From an uncultured Myxococcales bacterium (GTDB taxonomy: Bacteria; Myxococcota; Myxococcia; Myxococcales; Myxococcaceae), in contig CALJKW010000024.1 in assembly GCA_937980205.1 (NCBI GenBank), forward strand, positions 67,609 to 131,608: a DNA stretch of 64,000 nucleotides. Reading direction: 5' to 3'. This document shows positions 19,342 through 25,976 of the stretch, piece by piece (within the stretch, counting starts at the first letter, position 1; each line of letters opens with the position of its first letter). The notes under the pieces were generated by a model. That model saw nothing but the letters and a program-made list of their open reading frames with translations. It did not search any database and had not been told where the DNA came from. The translations under genes and the position numbers were made by a program.

Positions 19342-20205
19342 CTAAGGACCCTTGATGGAGCCCGCCACCCGCAAGAGCCACGCGTACTCCTTCACGTCGA
19401 CCGCCTGAAACGCCTTGCGGTTGATGGGGTCGAGCACCTTCTTGTCGTCGGAAGAGTCCCAGCTCAGCGCGAGCAGCGCGCTGGTGAGCGCCTTCACCGT
19501 CGCGGCGGGGAGCTGGGCGCTGGCGGCGAAGACGTCTCCCGGCATGCGCGAGGTCTCGGTGAGGATGCGCAGCGGCGTCCCGCCGTCGGCGTGTTCGGCG
19601 GCCCACCCGTCGTAGGCGTGCCGGCTGACGGCGCCGGCGTCGACGTCACCGGAGAGGACGGCCTTGATGACGGCGTCGTGGCTGCCGAGGAAGCGGTAGC
19701 TGAACAGCGTCGCCGGATCGAAGCCCTTCGACTGCAGGTTGGCCCACGGGCCGAGGAAGCCGGTCGACGAGAAGCGGTCGACGAAGCCGAACTGTTTGCC
19801 TTTGAGCTGCTCGAGCGTGGAGACGCGCGAGGTGTTGCGCGTGATGATGAGGCCCGTGCCGGGACGGCCGACCATCGCGTCGGCGGCGAGCGCATGCAGC
19901 TTGGCGCGCTGCATGCCGCTGACGAACGCGTACGGGGTGAGCTCTCCGAAGTCGGCGCGACCGTCGACGAGCATGTCGGCCGCCGTGCCGAAGTCCGGAG
20001 CCACGACGATGTCGACGGGCTTGCCGGCTGCGGCGCTCAAGCGATCGGCGAGGCCGCGGTAGCGCGCGATGAGCTCGTCGGTCGCGCGGTACGGCGTGAG
20101 CACCATGCGCAGCACATCTCTGGGCTGGCCGTCTTTGAGCGGCACAGCCTTCGCCGGCGGCGCCGCCGAGAGGACGCCCGCAGCGATGAGCGCGGCGACG
20201 AGCAT
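19342..20205 (-). CDS. PhnD-like periplasmic substrate-binding protein
   Basis: The 287-residue protein has a signal peptide (MLVAALIAAGVLSAAPPAKA) and the phosphate/phosphite/phosphonate-binding PhnD pattern: VLTPYRATDELIARYRGLAD, VAPDFGTAADMLVDGRADFG, a LEQLKGKQFGFVD segment, then SGDVDAGAVSRHAYDGW. It would bind a small anion in the periplasm. No ABC permease or ATPase gene is nearby, so it may work as a sensor or with a transporter elsewhere. It starts 13 bp after the AraC-type gene and is the third gene of the MBL-AraC-PhnD operon. Confidence 0.85.
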   Translation of the reverse strand: MLVAALIAAGVLSAAPPAKAVPLKDGQPRDVLRMVLTPYRATDELIARYRGLADRLSAAAGKPVDIVVAPDFGTAADMLVDGRADFGELTPYAFVSGMQRAKLHALAADAMVGRPGTGLIITRNTSRVSTLEQLKGKQFGFVDRFSSTGFLGPWANLQSKGFDPATLFSYRFLGSHDAVIKAVLSGDVDAGAVSRHAYDGWAAEHADGGTPLRILTETSRMPGDVFAASAQLPAATVKALTSALLALSWDSSDDKKVLDPINRKAFQAVDVKEYAWLLRVAGSIKGP

Positions 20206-20218
20206 GCGCCGGTGGTGA

Positions 20219-21094
20219 TTACCCGAATTTCTCGCGAAAGCGGAGCGGCGTCTGTCCGGTGTGATGCCGGAAGAACTTCACCAGGTTCGTCGGCTCGTCG
20301 AAGCCGAAGCGGCCCGAGAGCTCCTTGACCGTGAGGTCGGTGTACGCGAGCAGGCGCTTGAGCTCGAGGACGACGCGCGCGTCGATGGTCTCCTTCGCGG
20401 TGGCGCCGAAGTGCCGCTGCGTGAGGGCGTTCAGCGTCCGCGGAGCGACTCCCGCGACGCGCGCGTAGTGCTCGACCGAGCGCGTGGCGGCGTGGTCCTG
20501 CTCGAGCGCGGCGCGGAAGGCCTCGAGCTCGCGCGGGGCCCTGGTGGTCGCGGCGCCGGCCAGCCGCTCGAGGCGCAGCAGGAACGCGCGCAGCAGCGAG
20601 GAGAGCAGCGGCACCTGAACCGCGTCGGCGTCGCGCGCGTACTCCGAGCGCAGCTGCTCCACGAGGCCGAGCAGGTCTGCGCGCTCGCGCTCGGGCACGC
20701 GCAGCACCGGCGGCGTCCAGAACGGCGACAGCACGCGAGCTCCGCGCAGCGGCACGTCGAGGAACTCGGGGGTGAACAGCACCATCCACATGTCGTTGCC
20801 CGGGCTCGGGTCGAACGCCTGCACGCGGCCGGGGGCGACGACGGCGACGTCGTGCCTGGCGATGGCGCAGCGCTCGAAGTCGATGGTCTGCCGCGAGCGG
20901 CCCGCGAGCCCGTAGTAGACGATGAAGAACGAGGGCCGCGTCAGCGCGTCGAGCGGGTGCGAGAGCGGACGCCGGAGCAGCTCCGAGAACTTCATGATCT
21001 CGAAGCCGAGCTCCGGCCTCGCGCTCGGCTGGTACTTCAGCTCGACGATGTCGCCGCTACTTCGACGCTGCGGCGAACTGCGCCTCGGACCCAA
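20219..21094 (-). CDS. AraC family transcriptional regulator
   Basis: The protein is up to 291 residues. The N-terminal sensor part has RPELGFEIMKFSELLRR and a beta-rich segment ending FDPSPGNDMWMVLFTPEFL. The C-terminal DNA-binding domain (about 185-288) has two HTHs: SVEHYARVAGVAPRTLNALTQ and LTVKELSGRFGFDEPTNLVK, then FFRHHTGQTPLRFREKFG. The ATG at 21094 overlaps the upstream gene by 38 bp; a later Met at 20995 would cut conserved-looking sequence, so 21094 is kept with reserve. It probably controls its own operon through the phased direct repeats at 21929-21959. Confidence 0.88.
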   Translation of the reverse strand: MGPRRSSPQRRSSGDIVELKYQPSARPELGFEIMKFSELLRRPLSHPLDALTRPSFFIVYYGLAGRSRQTIDFERCAIARHDVAVVAPGRVQAFDPSPGNDMWMVLFTPEFLDVPLRGARVLSPFWTPPVLRVPERERADLLGLVEQLRSEYARDADAVQVPLLSSLLRAFLLRLERLAGAATTRAPRELEAFRAALEQDHAATRSVEHYARVAGVAPRTLNALTQRHFGATAKETIDARVVLELKRLLAYTDLTVKELSGRFGFDEPTNLVKFFRHHTGQTPLRFREKFG

Positions 21095-21893
21095 GCTTGG
21101 CGATGATATCCAGCGCCGCGTTCGGGTACTTCGCCTTCAGCTTCTCCTGCACCTCGGCCGCGGTCTTCGAGCCGGTCACCGCGGCGTCGAACGCCTTGAG
21201 GTAGTCGCGGGTGAACGAGATGGCCGAGACGTCGTCCTTCGCGTCCGGCGTCTTGTGGCCGGCGACGACGATCTCCGGCTTGAGCTTCTCGAGCTTGTCG
21301 AGCGTCGCGAGCCACGCCTTGCGGGTCGGCGCCTTCGTCTCCGCTGTCCACACGTGCACGCCGTTGTAGAGCGTGTCGCCACCGATGACGGCCTTGATGG
21401 ACGGGATCCACACGAAGGAGTTGTGGCCGTCGTCGCCCTGGACTCCGCCGGTGATCTGCAGCTTCTCGCCCTCGAGCGTGATGGTGTCGCCGGTGAGCGG
21501 CTCGGGCACCACGGGCGCGTCGGTGAGGTTGGCGCCGTACATCGGCTTCCACTGATCGAGCTTCGGCTTCGAGGTCTTGTTGATCTCCGCGATGGTGTCC
21601 GGCTTCGCGACGAACTTCGCGTTCGGGAAGGCGGCCTTCAGCGCGGTGAGGCCGAAGTAGTGGTCGGGGTGCGCGTGCGTCACGTAGACGGTGGTGAGCG
21701 TCTTTCCGGAGTCGAGGACCGCGGCAGCGACGCGGTGGGCGTCGGCGAGCGTGAAGGCTGCGTCGATGAGGACGGCCTCTCTCTCGCCGGTGACGAGCGT
21801 CGAGGTGACGAAGAAGCCTTGCGGGGTCCCGACGATCGGCGTGACCTTCAGCGGGGCGGCAGCAAGGATGGCGGCGGTGAGCAGTGCGTTCAT
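21057..21893 (-). CDS. Metallo-beta-lactamase-fold hydrolase, secreted
   Basis: The protein has 278 residues from the ATG at 21893, with a signal peptide (MNALLTAAILAAAPL). The zinc motif THAHPDHYFGL (HxHxDH) is complete. Later metal-ligand positions include GDDGHNSFVWIP, GGDTLYNG and VVAGHKTP, as in glyoxalase II or lactonase-type members. The C-terminal tail (YLKAFDAAVTGSKTAAEVQE) is typical of the SoxH/quinoprotein-relay type. Substrate unknown. First gene of an operon with an AraC regulator and a PhnD-like protein. The frame is open to 22001 but the extra part is promoter sequence. Confidence 0.85.
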   Translation of the reverse strand: MNALLTAAILAAAPLKVTPIVGTPQGFFVTSTLVTGEREAVLIDAAFTLADAHRVAAAVLDSGKTLTTVYVTHAHPDHYFGLTALKAAFPNAKFVAKPDTIAEINKTSKPKLDQWKPMYGANLTDAPVVPEPLTGDTITLEGEKLQITGGVQGDDGHNSFVWIPSIKAVIGGDTLYNGVHVWTAETKAPTRKAWLATLDKLEKLKPEIVVAGHKTPDAKDDVSAISFTRDYLKAFDAAVTGSKTAAEVQEKLKAKYPNAALDIIAKLGSEAQFAAASK

Positions 21894-21928
21894 GGTGCGC
21901 GCAAAGTAAGGGCGGGCCGGGGGCCGGG

Positions 21929-21959
21929 CGATGGTGAAGGTGAGTGTTTCGATGGTGAA
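21929..21959 (-). promoter_or_regulatory. 21-bp-phased direct repeats, candidate AraC operator
   Basis: CGATGGTGAA occurs twice (21929-21938 and 21950-21959) with a 21-bp period, two turns of the helix. AraC family proteins typically bind direct half-sites spaced this way. The pair is 36-66 bp upstream of the metallo-beta-lactamase gene start, whose operon encodes an AraC protein. The fit of family, spacing and place makes an autoregulatory operator plausible; it is untested. Confidence 0.45.
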
Positions 21960-21962
21960 AAC

Positions 21963-21982
21963 GTGCACGAGAGGTCGTGCAC
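21963..21982. promoter_or_regulatory. Perfect inverted repeat in divergent promoter region
   Basis: GTGCACGA, four bases (GAGG), TCGTGCAC form a perfect 8-bp inverted repeat. It lies 44 bp from the histidine kinase start (22026) and 70 bp from the metallo-beta-lactamase start (21893), beside the phased direct repeats. A dimeric repressor site is the simplest reading; which gene it controls is unknown. Confidence 0.4.
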
Positions 21983-22025
21983 TGACCCCGGTGATCCGCA
22001 CCGCGCGCTGTTATCCTTCGGGTGC

Positions 22026-23219
22026 GTGAGCCCTTCGAACCATCTCATCGAAGTCGTGCAGGAGCTGTCCCTCGCTCGCTCTCTTCCGCAGGTGATGGCC
22101 ATCGTCCGCACCGCGGCGCGGCAGCTCACCGGCGCCGACGGCGCGACCTTCGTCCTGCGCGACGGAGACTCCTGCTACTACGCCGACGAGGACGCCATCT
22201 CTCCGCTGTGGAAGGGCAGGCGCTTCCCGCTGCAGGTGTGCATCAGCGGGTGGGCGATGCTGAACCGCCAGCACGTCAACATCGAGGACATCTACCAGGA
22301 CTCGCGCATCCCGCACGACGCGTACCGGCCGACGTTCGTGAAGAGCCTCGTGATGGTGCCGATTCGCCGCGCCAATCCGATCGGCGCCATCGGCACGTAC
22401 TGGGCCCGCAACCGCACGATGCCGCCGGAGCAGCTGCAGCTGTTGCAGGCGCTCGCCGACAGCACGTCGATCGCGCTCGAGAACGTCGAGCTCGTCGCCG
22501 ACCTCGAGCGCCGCGTGCGCGAGCGCACCGCGCAGCTCGAGGCGGTGAACCGCGAGCTGGAGAAGTTCTCGTATTCGGTCTCGCACGACCTGCGCGCGCC
22601 GCTGAGGGCCATCACCGGCTTCTCGCAGCAGGTGCTCGAGGACGACGGCGACAAGGTGAGCACCGACTCGAAGAAGGCGCTCGGCCGCGTCGTCGCCGCC
22701 GCGGGCCGCATGGGCGAGCTCATCGAGGCGCTGCTCGGCCTCGCGAGGCTCAGCCAGGCGCCGCTCAGGCTCCAGCGCGTCGATCTGTCTGCGATGGCCC
22801 ACGAGGTAGCGGCAGATCTCGGCGCCTCGGCCTCCGTGCAGGAGGCGATGATCTGCGAAGGCGACCCGGCGCTCTTGCGCGTCGCGCTCACGAACCTCAT
22901 CGGCAACGCGTGGAAGTTCTCGCGGAAGGCCGCCGCGCCGCACATCGAGGTCGGCTCGCGCCCCGCCGGCGACACCGTCGAGTACTTCGTCCGCGACAAC
23001 GGCGCGGGCTTCGACATGAAGTACGCGGACAAGCTGTTCGGCGCCTTCCAGCGGCTGCACACGCAGGAGGAGTTCGAGGGCACCGGCATCGGCCTCGCGA
23101 CCGTCGCGCGCGTCATCGCGCGGCACGGTGGAACGATTCGCGCCGAGAGCGCGCCGGGTCAGGGCGCGACGTTCGCGTTCACCATCGGCGGCGCCGTCGT
23201 GCCGAAGGGACTCGCCTGA
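22026..23219 (+). CDS. GAF-domain sensor histidine kinase
   Basis: The 397-residue protein starts at GTG 22026. A GAF domain (about 10-150) holds FVLRDGDSCYYADEDAISPLW and VKSLVMVPIRR. A linker coiled coil (VADLERRVRERTAQLEAVNR) leads to the HisKA box FSYSVSHDLRAPLRAITGF with the phospho-acceptor His. The HATPase has the N box NLIGNAWKFSRKA, DNGAGFDMKYADKLFGAFQR and GTGIGLATVARVIARHGG. It is soluble, bacteriophytochrome-like in its kinase part but lacking the PHY domain. No response regulator is adjacent. The frame is open far upstream but only this part looks coding. Confidence 0.92.
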   Translation: MSPSNHLIEVVQELSLARSLPQVMAIVRTAARQLTGADGATFVLRDGDSCYYADEDAISPLWKGRRFPLQVCISGWAMLNRQHVNIEDIYQDSRIPHDAYRPTFVKSLVMVPIRRANPIGAIGTYWARNRTMPPEQLQLLQALADSTSIALENVELVADLERRVRERTAQLEAVNRELEKFSYSVSHDLRAPLRAITGFSQQVLEDDGDKVSTDSKKALGRVVAAAGRMGELIEALLGLARLSQAPLRLQRVDLSAMAHEVAADLGASASVQEAMICEGDPALLRVALTNLIGNAWKFSRKAAAPHIEVGSRPAGDTVEYFVRDNGAGFDMKYADKLFGAFQRLHTQEEFEGTGIGLATVARVIARHGGTIRAESAPGQGATFAFTIGGAVVPKGLA

Positions 23220-23220
23220 G

Positions 23221-23426
23221 TGAGATGAGAATCTCGTCGCCGGGGGGTCCCCCTCGCAGGGGTGCGACAAGATTCTCGTCTCAATTCGAGAACAACTGGC
23301 GATTCACGCGGGCGCCCTCTGACCAGATGCGAACATTCGCGTCCGCGCGCCTCACTTTGGCCGTGAGACGAGATTCTTGTCGCACCCCTTCGAGCAGCAC
23401 CCCCTGGAGACGAGATTCTCGTCTCA
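23221..23426. repeat. Cluster of four palindromic repeats at convergent gene ends
   Basis: The 204-bp gap between convergent genes holds four variants of one palindrome: 23221-23240, 23262-23283, 23363-23385 and 23407-23426. The last contains GAGACGAGATTCTCGTCTC, perfect 9-bp arms around one base. Copies two and three are inverted relative to each other with one mismatch over 22 bp (GTGCGACAAGATTCTCGTCTCA). The stop codon of the minus-strand TIGR02996 gene (23424-23426) lies in the last copy. They may act as bidirectional terminators, mRNA 3' stabilisers or protein-binding repeats. No U-tract is present. Confidence 0.7.
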
Positions 23427-24947
23427 CCAGATCAACTGCCGCCAGTCGGGGGCGGGTTCGCCGAGCGCGGCGATCCGCTGATGGGGCGGGTAGCTGATGC
23501 GCACGCCCTTCGCGACGAGCGGCTGGAGCTCACTGACGAGCTCGCCCGGATTGCGGATGGCGAGCCACTTCAGCGCGGTCGCCGCCTGCAGTGCCTTCAG
23601 TGACCGCAGGTCCTCATTGAAGTCGAACGACAGGTGCGTGAGCCGCGAGAAGAATGGCGCCTTCGCGAGCTGGGCGACGCTGTCTTCGTTGAGCTTCGTC
23701 ATGTCGAGGTTGAGCCACTGAACGGCCGGGAGGGCGCACTTCGCGAGTCGTGAGGCGTCGCTCAACTCGTTGCCCCACAGATCGAGCTTCTGCACCTTCG
23801 AGAACATCGGTGCGTCGAGGACCTCGTAGGCAGAGCCCTTCAACCGGCACTGCGACAGCTCGATGCGCTGCACCGTCGGGTGCGGCTGCGCCTTGCGGAA
23901 CGCGGCGAGCAGCTTCGGCTTGTAGCCGGTCAGCTGCATGCTCTCGATCGGCTCCTTCGCGAGCGCCGGCAGCCCCTCGACGATCTTCGCGGCGTCGCCG
24001 ATGACGTGCGTCAGGAAGCCACGCCGCCAGGCCCACTGCCGGATGAACGGGCGAATGCTCGCGAGCCATGCCTTCTCGTTGCGTTTGATGAGCTCGACTC
24101 CGCGCTCTTTGAGCTCCTGCACGTCTTCGGGGCGTTTGCCGGTCGACGTCCCATAGCGGGCGCCAGCCGCCAGCAGCGTTCGGCCGAGCTTGCACTGTAC
24201 GAGGATGAGCTCGGCGCGCAGGTCGCCCTGCTCCTGCAGCCAGTCGGCGTAGACGAGGCGCGGCTTGTCGTCGTCGGGCGCGGCCAGGATGGCGTCGAGC
24301 AGCGCCGCGTTCTGTTTCATCGGAGCCGGTGCGGGGTCGGGCGGCTTCTTCGGCTTCCTGGGCTTCGCCTTCTCGAGGGCGACGAGGTCTTCGTGCGAGT
24401 CCGGGTGCTCGTAGAGGTGCAGCATCACACCCGCCGCGAAGGCGTTGCGAACGGCGACCGCACCGTCCGTGCGCAGGTCCTCGGGGCACGCGGCGGTCCA
24501 CTCCGCAATGAGCTCGCGCGCGACGTCGGCGTGAGCCCAGCCGTCTAGCGCAGTCCCGGCTTGCACCGCGCGAGACTCGAAGCGGGAGGCGTCGGCTCCG
24601 CGCTCAAAGGCACGGCCCGACCCGTCGCCGCCCTTGCCCGACAGCTCGCACGCCAACGCGTAGCCGTCGAACGCAGCCTCGATGCATGCGTATCGGATGA
24701 GGCGAAAACCCTCGTTCTGAAGCTCGTCGTTCGCGGAGCGGATCGCCTTGAAAGCGAGCCCCGTCGAGAAGTAGCCGTATGACGTGCGGTGCGGCGCCCA
24801 GCCCATGCGCTGTTCCGCGACGCGAACCCACTCCTCGTGAGCGTACGTGTCACCGCGACGCAGCTCTTCGAGTGACTGCTGCTCCGAGTGACGCGTGGGC
24901 GCCCTTCGCTGCCTGCGCGCGCAGACCGCCTCCAGCAGCGCGCTCAT
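23424..24947 (-). CDS. TIGR02996 domain and leucine-rich-repeat-like protein
   Basis: The 507-residue protein has a helical N-terminal half (1-200) of unknown kind with SHEDLVALEKAKPRKPKKPP ahead of a linker. At about 213-250 is a clear TIGR02996 domain (LLDAILAAPDDDKPRLVYAD then WLQEQGDLRAELILVQ). The C-terminal half has leucine-rich-repeat-like strands (IELSQCRLKG, VQKLDLWGNELSD, VQWLNLDMTKLNED, LTHLSFDFNED). In Myxococcota and Planctomycetota TIGR02996 is found with LRR-like repeats; function unknown. Its ATG overlaps the stop of the RelA/SpoT-like gene (ATGA, 24944-24947), so the two are translationally coupled. Confidence 0.8.
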   Translation of the reverse strand: MSALLEAVCARRQRRAPTRHSEQQSLEELRRGDTYAHEEWVRVAEQRMGWAPHRTSYGYFSTGLAFKAIRSANDELQNEGFRLIRYACIEAAFDGYALACELSGKGGDGSGRAFERGADASRFESRAVQAGTALDGWAHADVARELIAEWTAACPEDLRTDGAVAVRNAFAAGVMLHLYEHPDSHEDLVALEKAKPRKPKKPPDPAPAPMKQNAALLDAILAAPDDDKPRLVYADWLQEQGDLRAELILVQCKLGRTLLAAGARYGTSTGKRPEDVQELKERGVELIKRNEKAWLASIRPFIRQWAWRRGFLTHVIGDAAKIVEGLPALAKEPIESMQLTGYKPKLLAAFRKAQPHPTVQRIELSQCRLKGSAYEVLDAPMFSKVQKLDLWGNELSDASRLAKCALPAVQWLNLDMTKLNEDSVAQLAKAPFFSRLTHLSFDFNEDLRSLKALQAATALKWLAIRNPGELVSELQPLVAKGVRISYPPHQRIAALGEPAPDWRQLIW

Positions 24948-25954
24948 TCGACGAGGAACACCTCGACGCCCTCGTGCTGCGGCGGGTCTCCGCTGGGGTC
25001 GAGCAACAGCCACCGCAGCAGCGATCGATAGAACCCGAACAGCGGGAACTTCGCGGCGACCTCGTCGCGCACGCGCTCGCGCGTCGTCTTGAAGCCCTGG
25101 TGGCTCTCGCGGGTGAGGCGCTCGCGCTCGTGCAAGAAGTTCGACAGCGGCTGAATCTGAATCTCGAACGTTCGCCCGTTCCAGCTGACGACGCTCTTCA
25201 GCGCCGACCAGCCCGACTGCTTGCGCGAGGGGCGCTCGAGGTAGTCCTTCACCTCGACGAACACGAGCTTCTCTTCCAGCGTCGTGAGGGTCTCCTGCAC
25301 GCGGTAGCAGTCTTCCATCGTGCCGACGACGACCTTGATGCCGAAGACGTCCTTCACGTAGCGGCCGAGGTGGCGCAGCTGCTTGTCGCGCAGCACGATC
25401 GCGTCGAGGTCGAAGATTTCGTCGGTGACCTTGTTCCAGATCTCCTGCTCGGCCTTGATGCGCGTGAGGATGCGGTAGACCGAGAGCGGGTTCGGAGCCT
25501 CGGGCTCGTACTCGACGACGTTCGAGACGAGCTGCACGCGGCGCCAGTCGCGGGCCTCGGCGATGGCGAGCCGAGCCAGCACCCGGTTGCCCAGGTCGAG
25601 GTCGGTGCTCCGCACCACCTCTTCGCGCGACACGTCGACGATGAGCGTGAAGCGCTCGCGCGACTTCTCGACCTCGCCGATGACGACCGAGCGCAGCTGG
25701 TGCGGGCCGAGCAGCTTGTCGGCGAGCAGGCCGGCGAGCATGTGGAGCTCGCGCTCTCCGCGGCGAATCATCTCGGAGAACTCGGCGCGCGCCTGCGCCA
25801 CGTGCGAGCGCGACAGCTCGATGCGGCCCGACGTCCCCGACTCGATGCCGCTGCGCGCCTGCTGCAGCTTCACCACGAGCTCGTTCAGCGCCGGAGCCTG
25901 CGAGACCATCCACAGGGGCGATGACTGGTGCTGCTGTGGTGCTGCGTCGCTCAT
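24944..25954 (-). CDS. RelA/SpoT nucleotidyltransferase-like protein
   Basis: The 336-residue protein has a long N-terminal region (1-150) of helices and a beta segment, then a stretch that follows the RelA/SpoT synthetase motifs in order: LTRIKAEQEIWNKV (163-176), YVKDVFGIKVVV (199-210), EDCYRV, VKDYLERP (235-242), QSGWSALKS (246-254) and FEIQIQP (263-269). Compared with (p)ppGpp synthetases, the Arg of the DxxGxR-like motif is Lys207, the Tyr of the NGYxSxH motif is Trp249 and the His is Lys253. So it may use another nucleotide or be inactive. The start is the only sensible ATG. Coupled to the TIGR02996 gene. Could be a toxic small alarmone synthetase relative. Confidence 0.7.
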   Translation of the reverse strand: MSDAAPQQHQSSPLWMVSQAPALNELVVKLQQARSGIESGTSGRIELSRSHVAQARAEFSEMIRRGERELHMLAGLLADKLLGPHQLRSVVIGEVEKSRERFTLIVDVSREEVVRSTDLDLGNRVLARLAIAEARDWRRVQLVSNVVEYEPEAPNPLSVYRILTRIKAEQEIWNKVTDEIFDLDAIVLRDKQLRHLGRYVKDVFGIKVVVGTMEDCYRVQETLTTLEEKLVFVEVKDYLERPSRKQSGWSALKSVVSWNGRTFEIQIQPLSNFLHERERLTRESHQGFKTTRERVRDEVAAKFPLFGFYRSLLRWLLLDPSGDPPQHEGVEVFLVE

Positions 25955-25976
25955 GGGCGCCGCATGATACGCGCGT

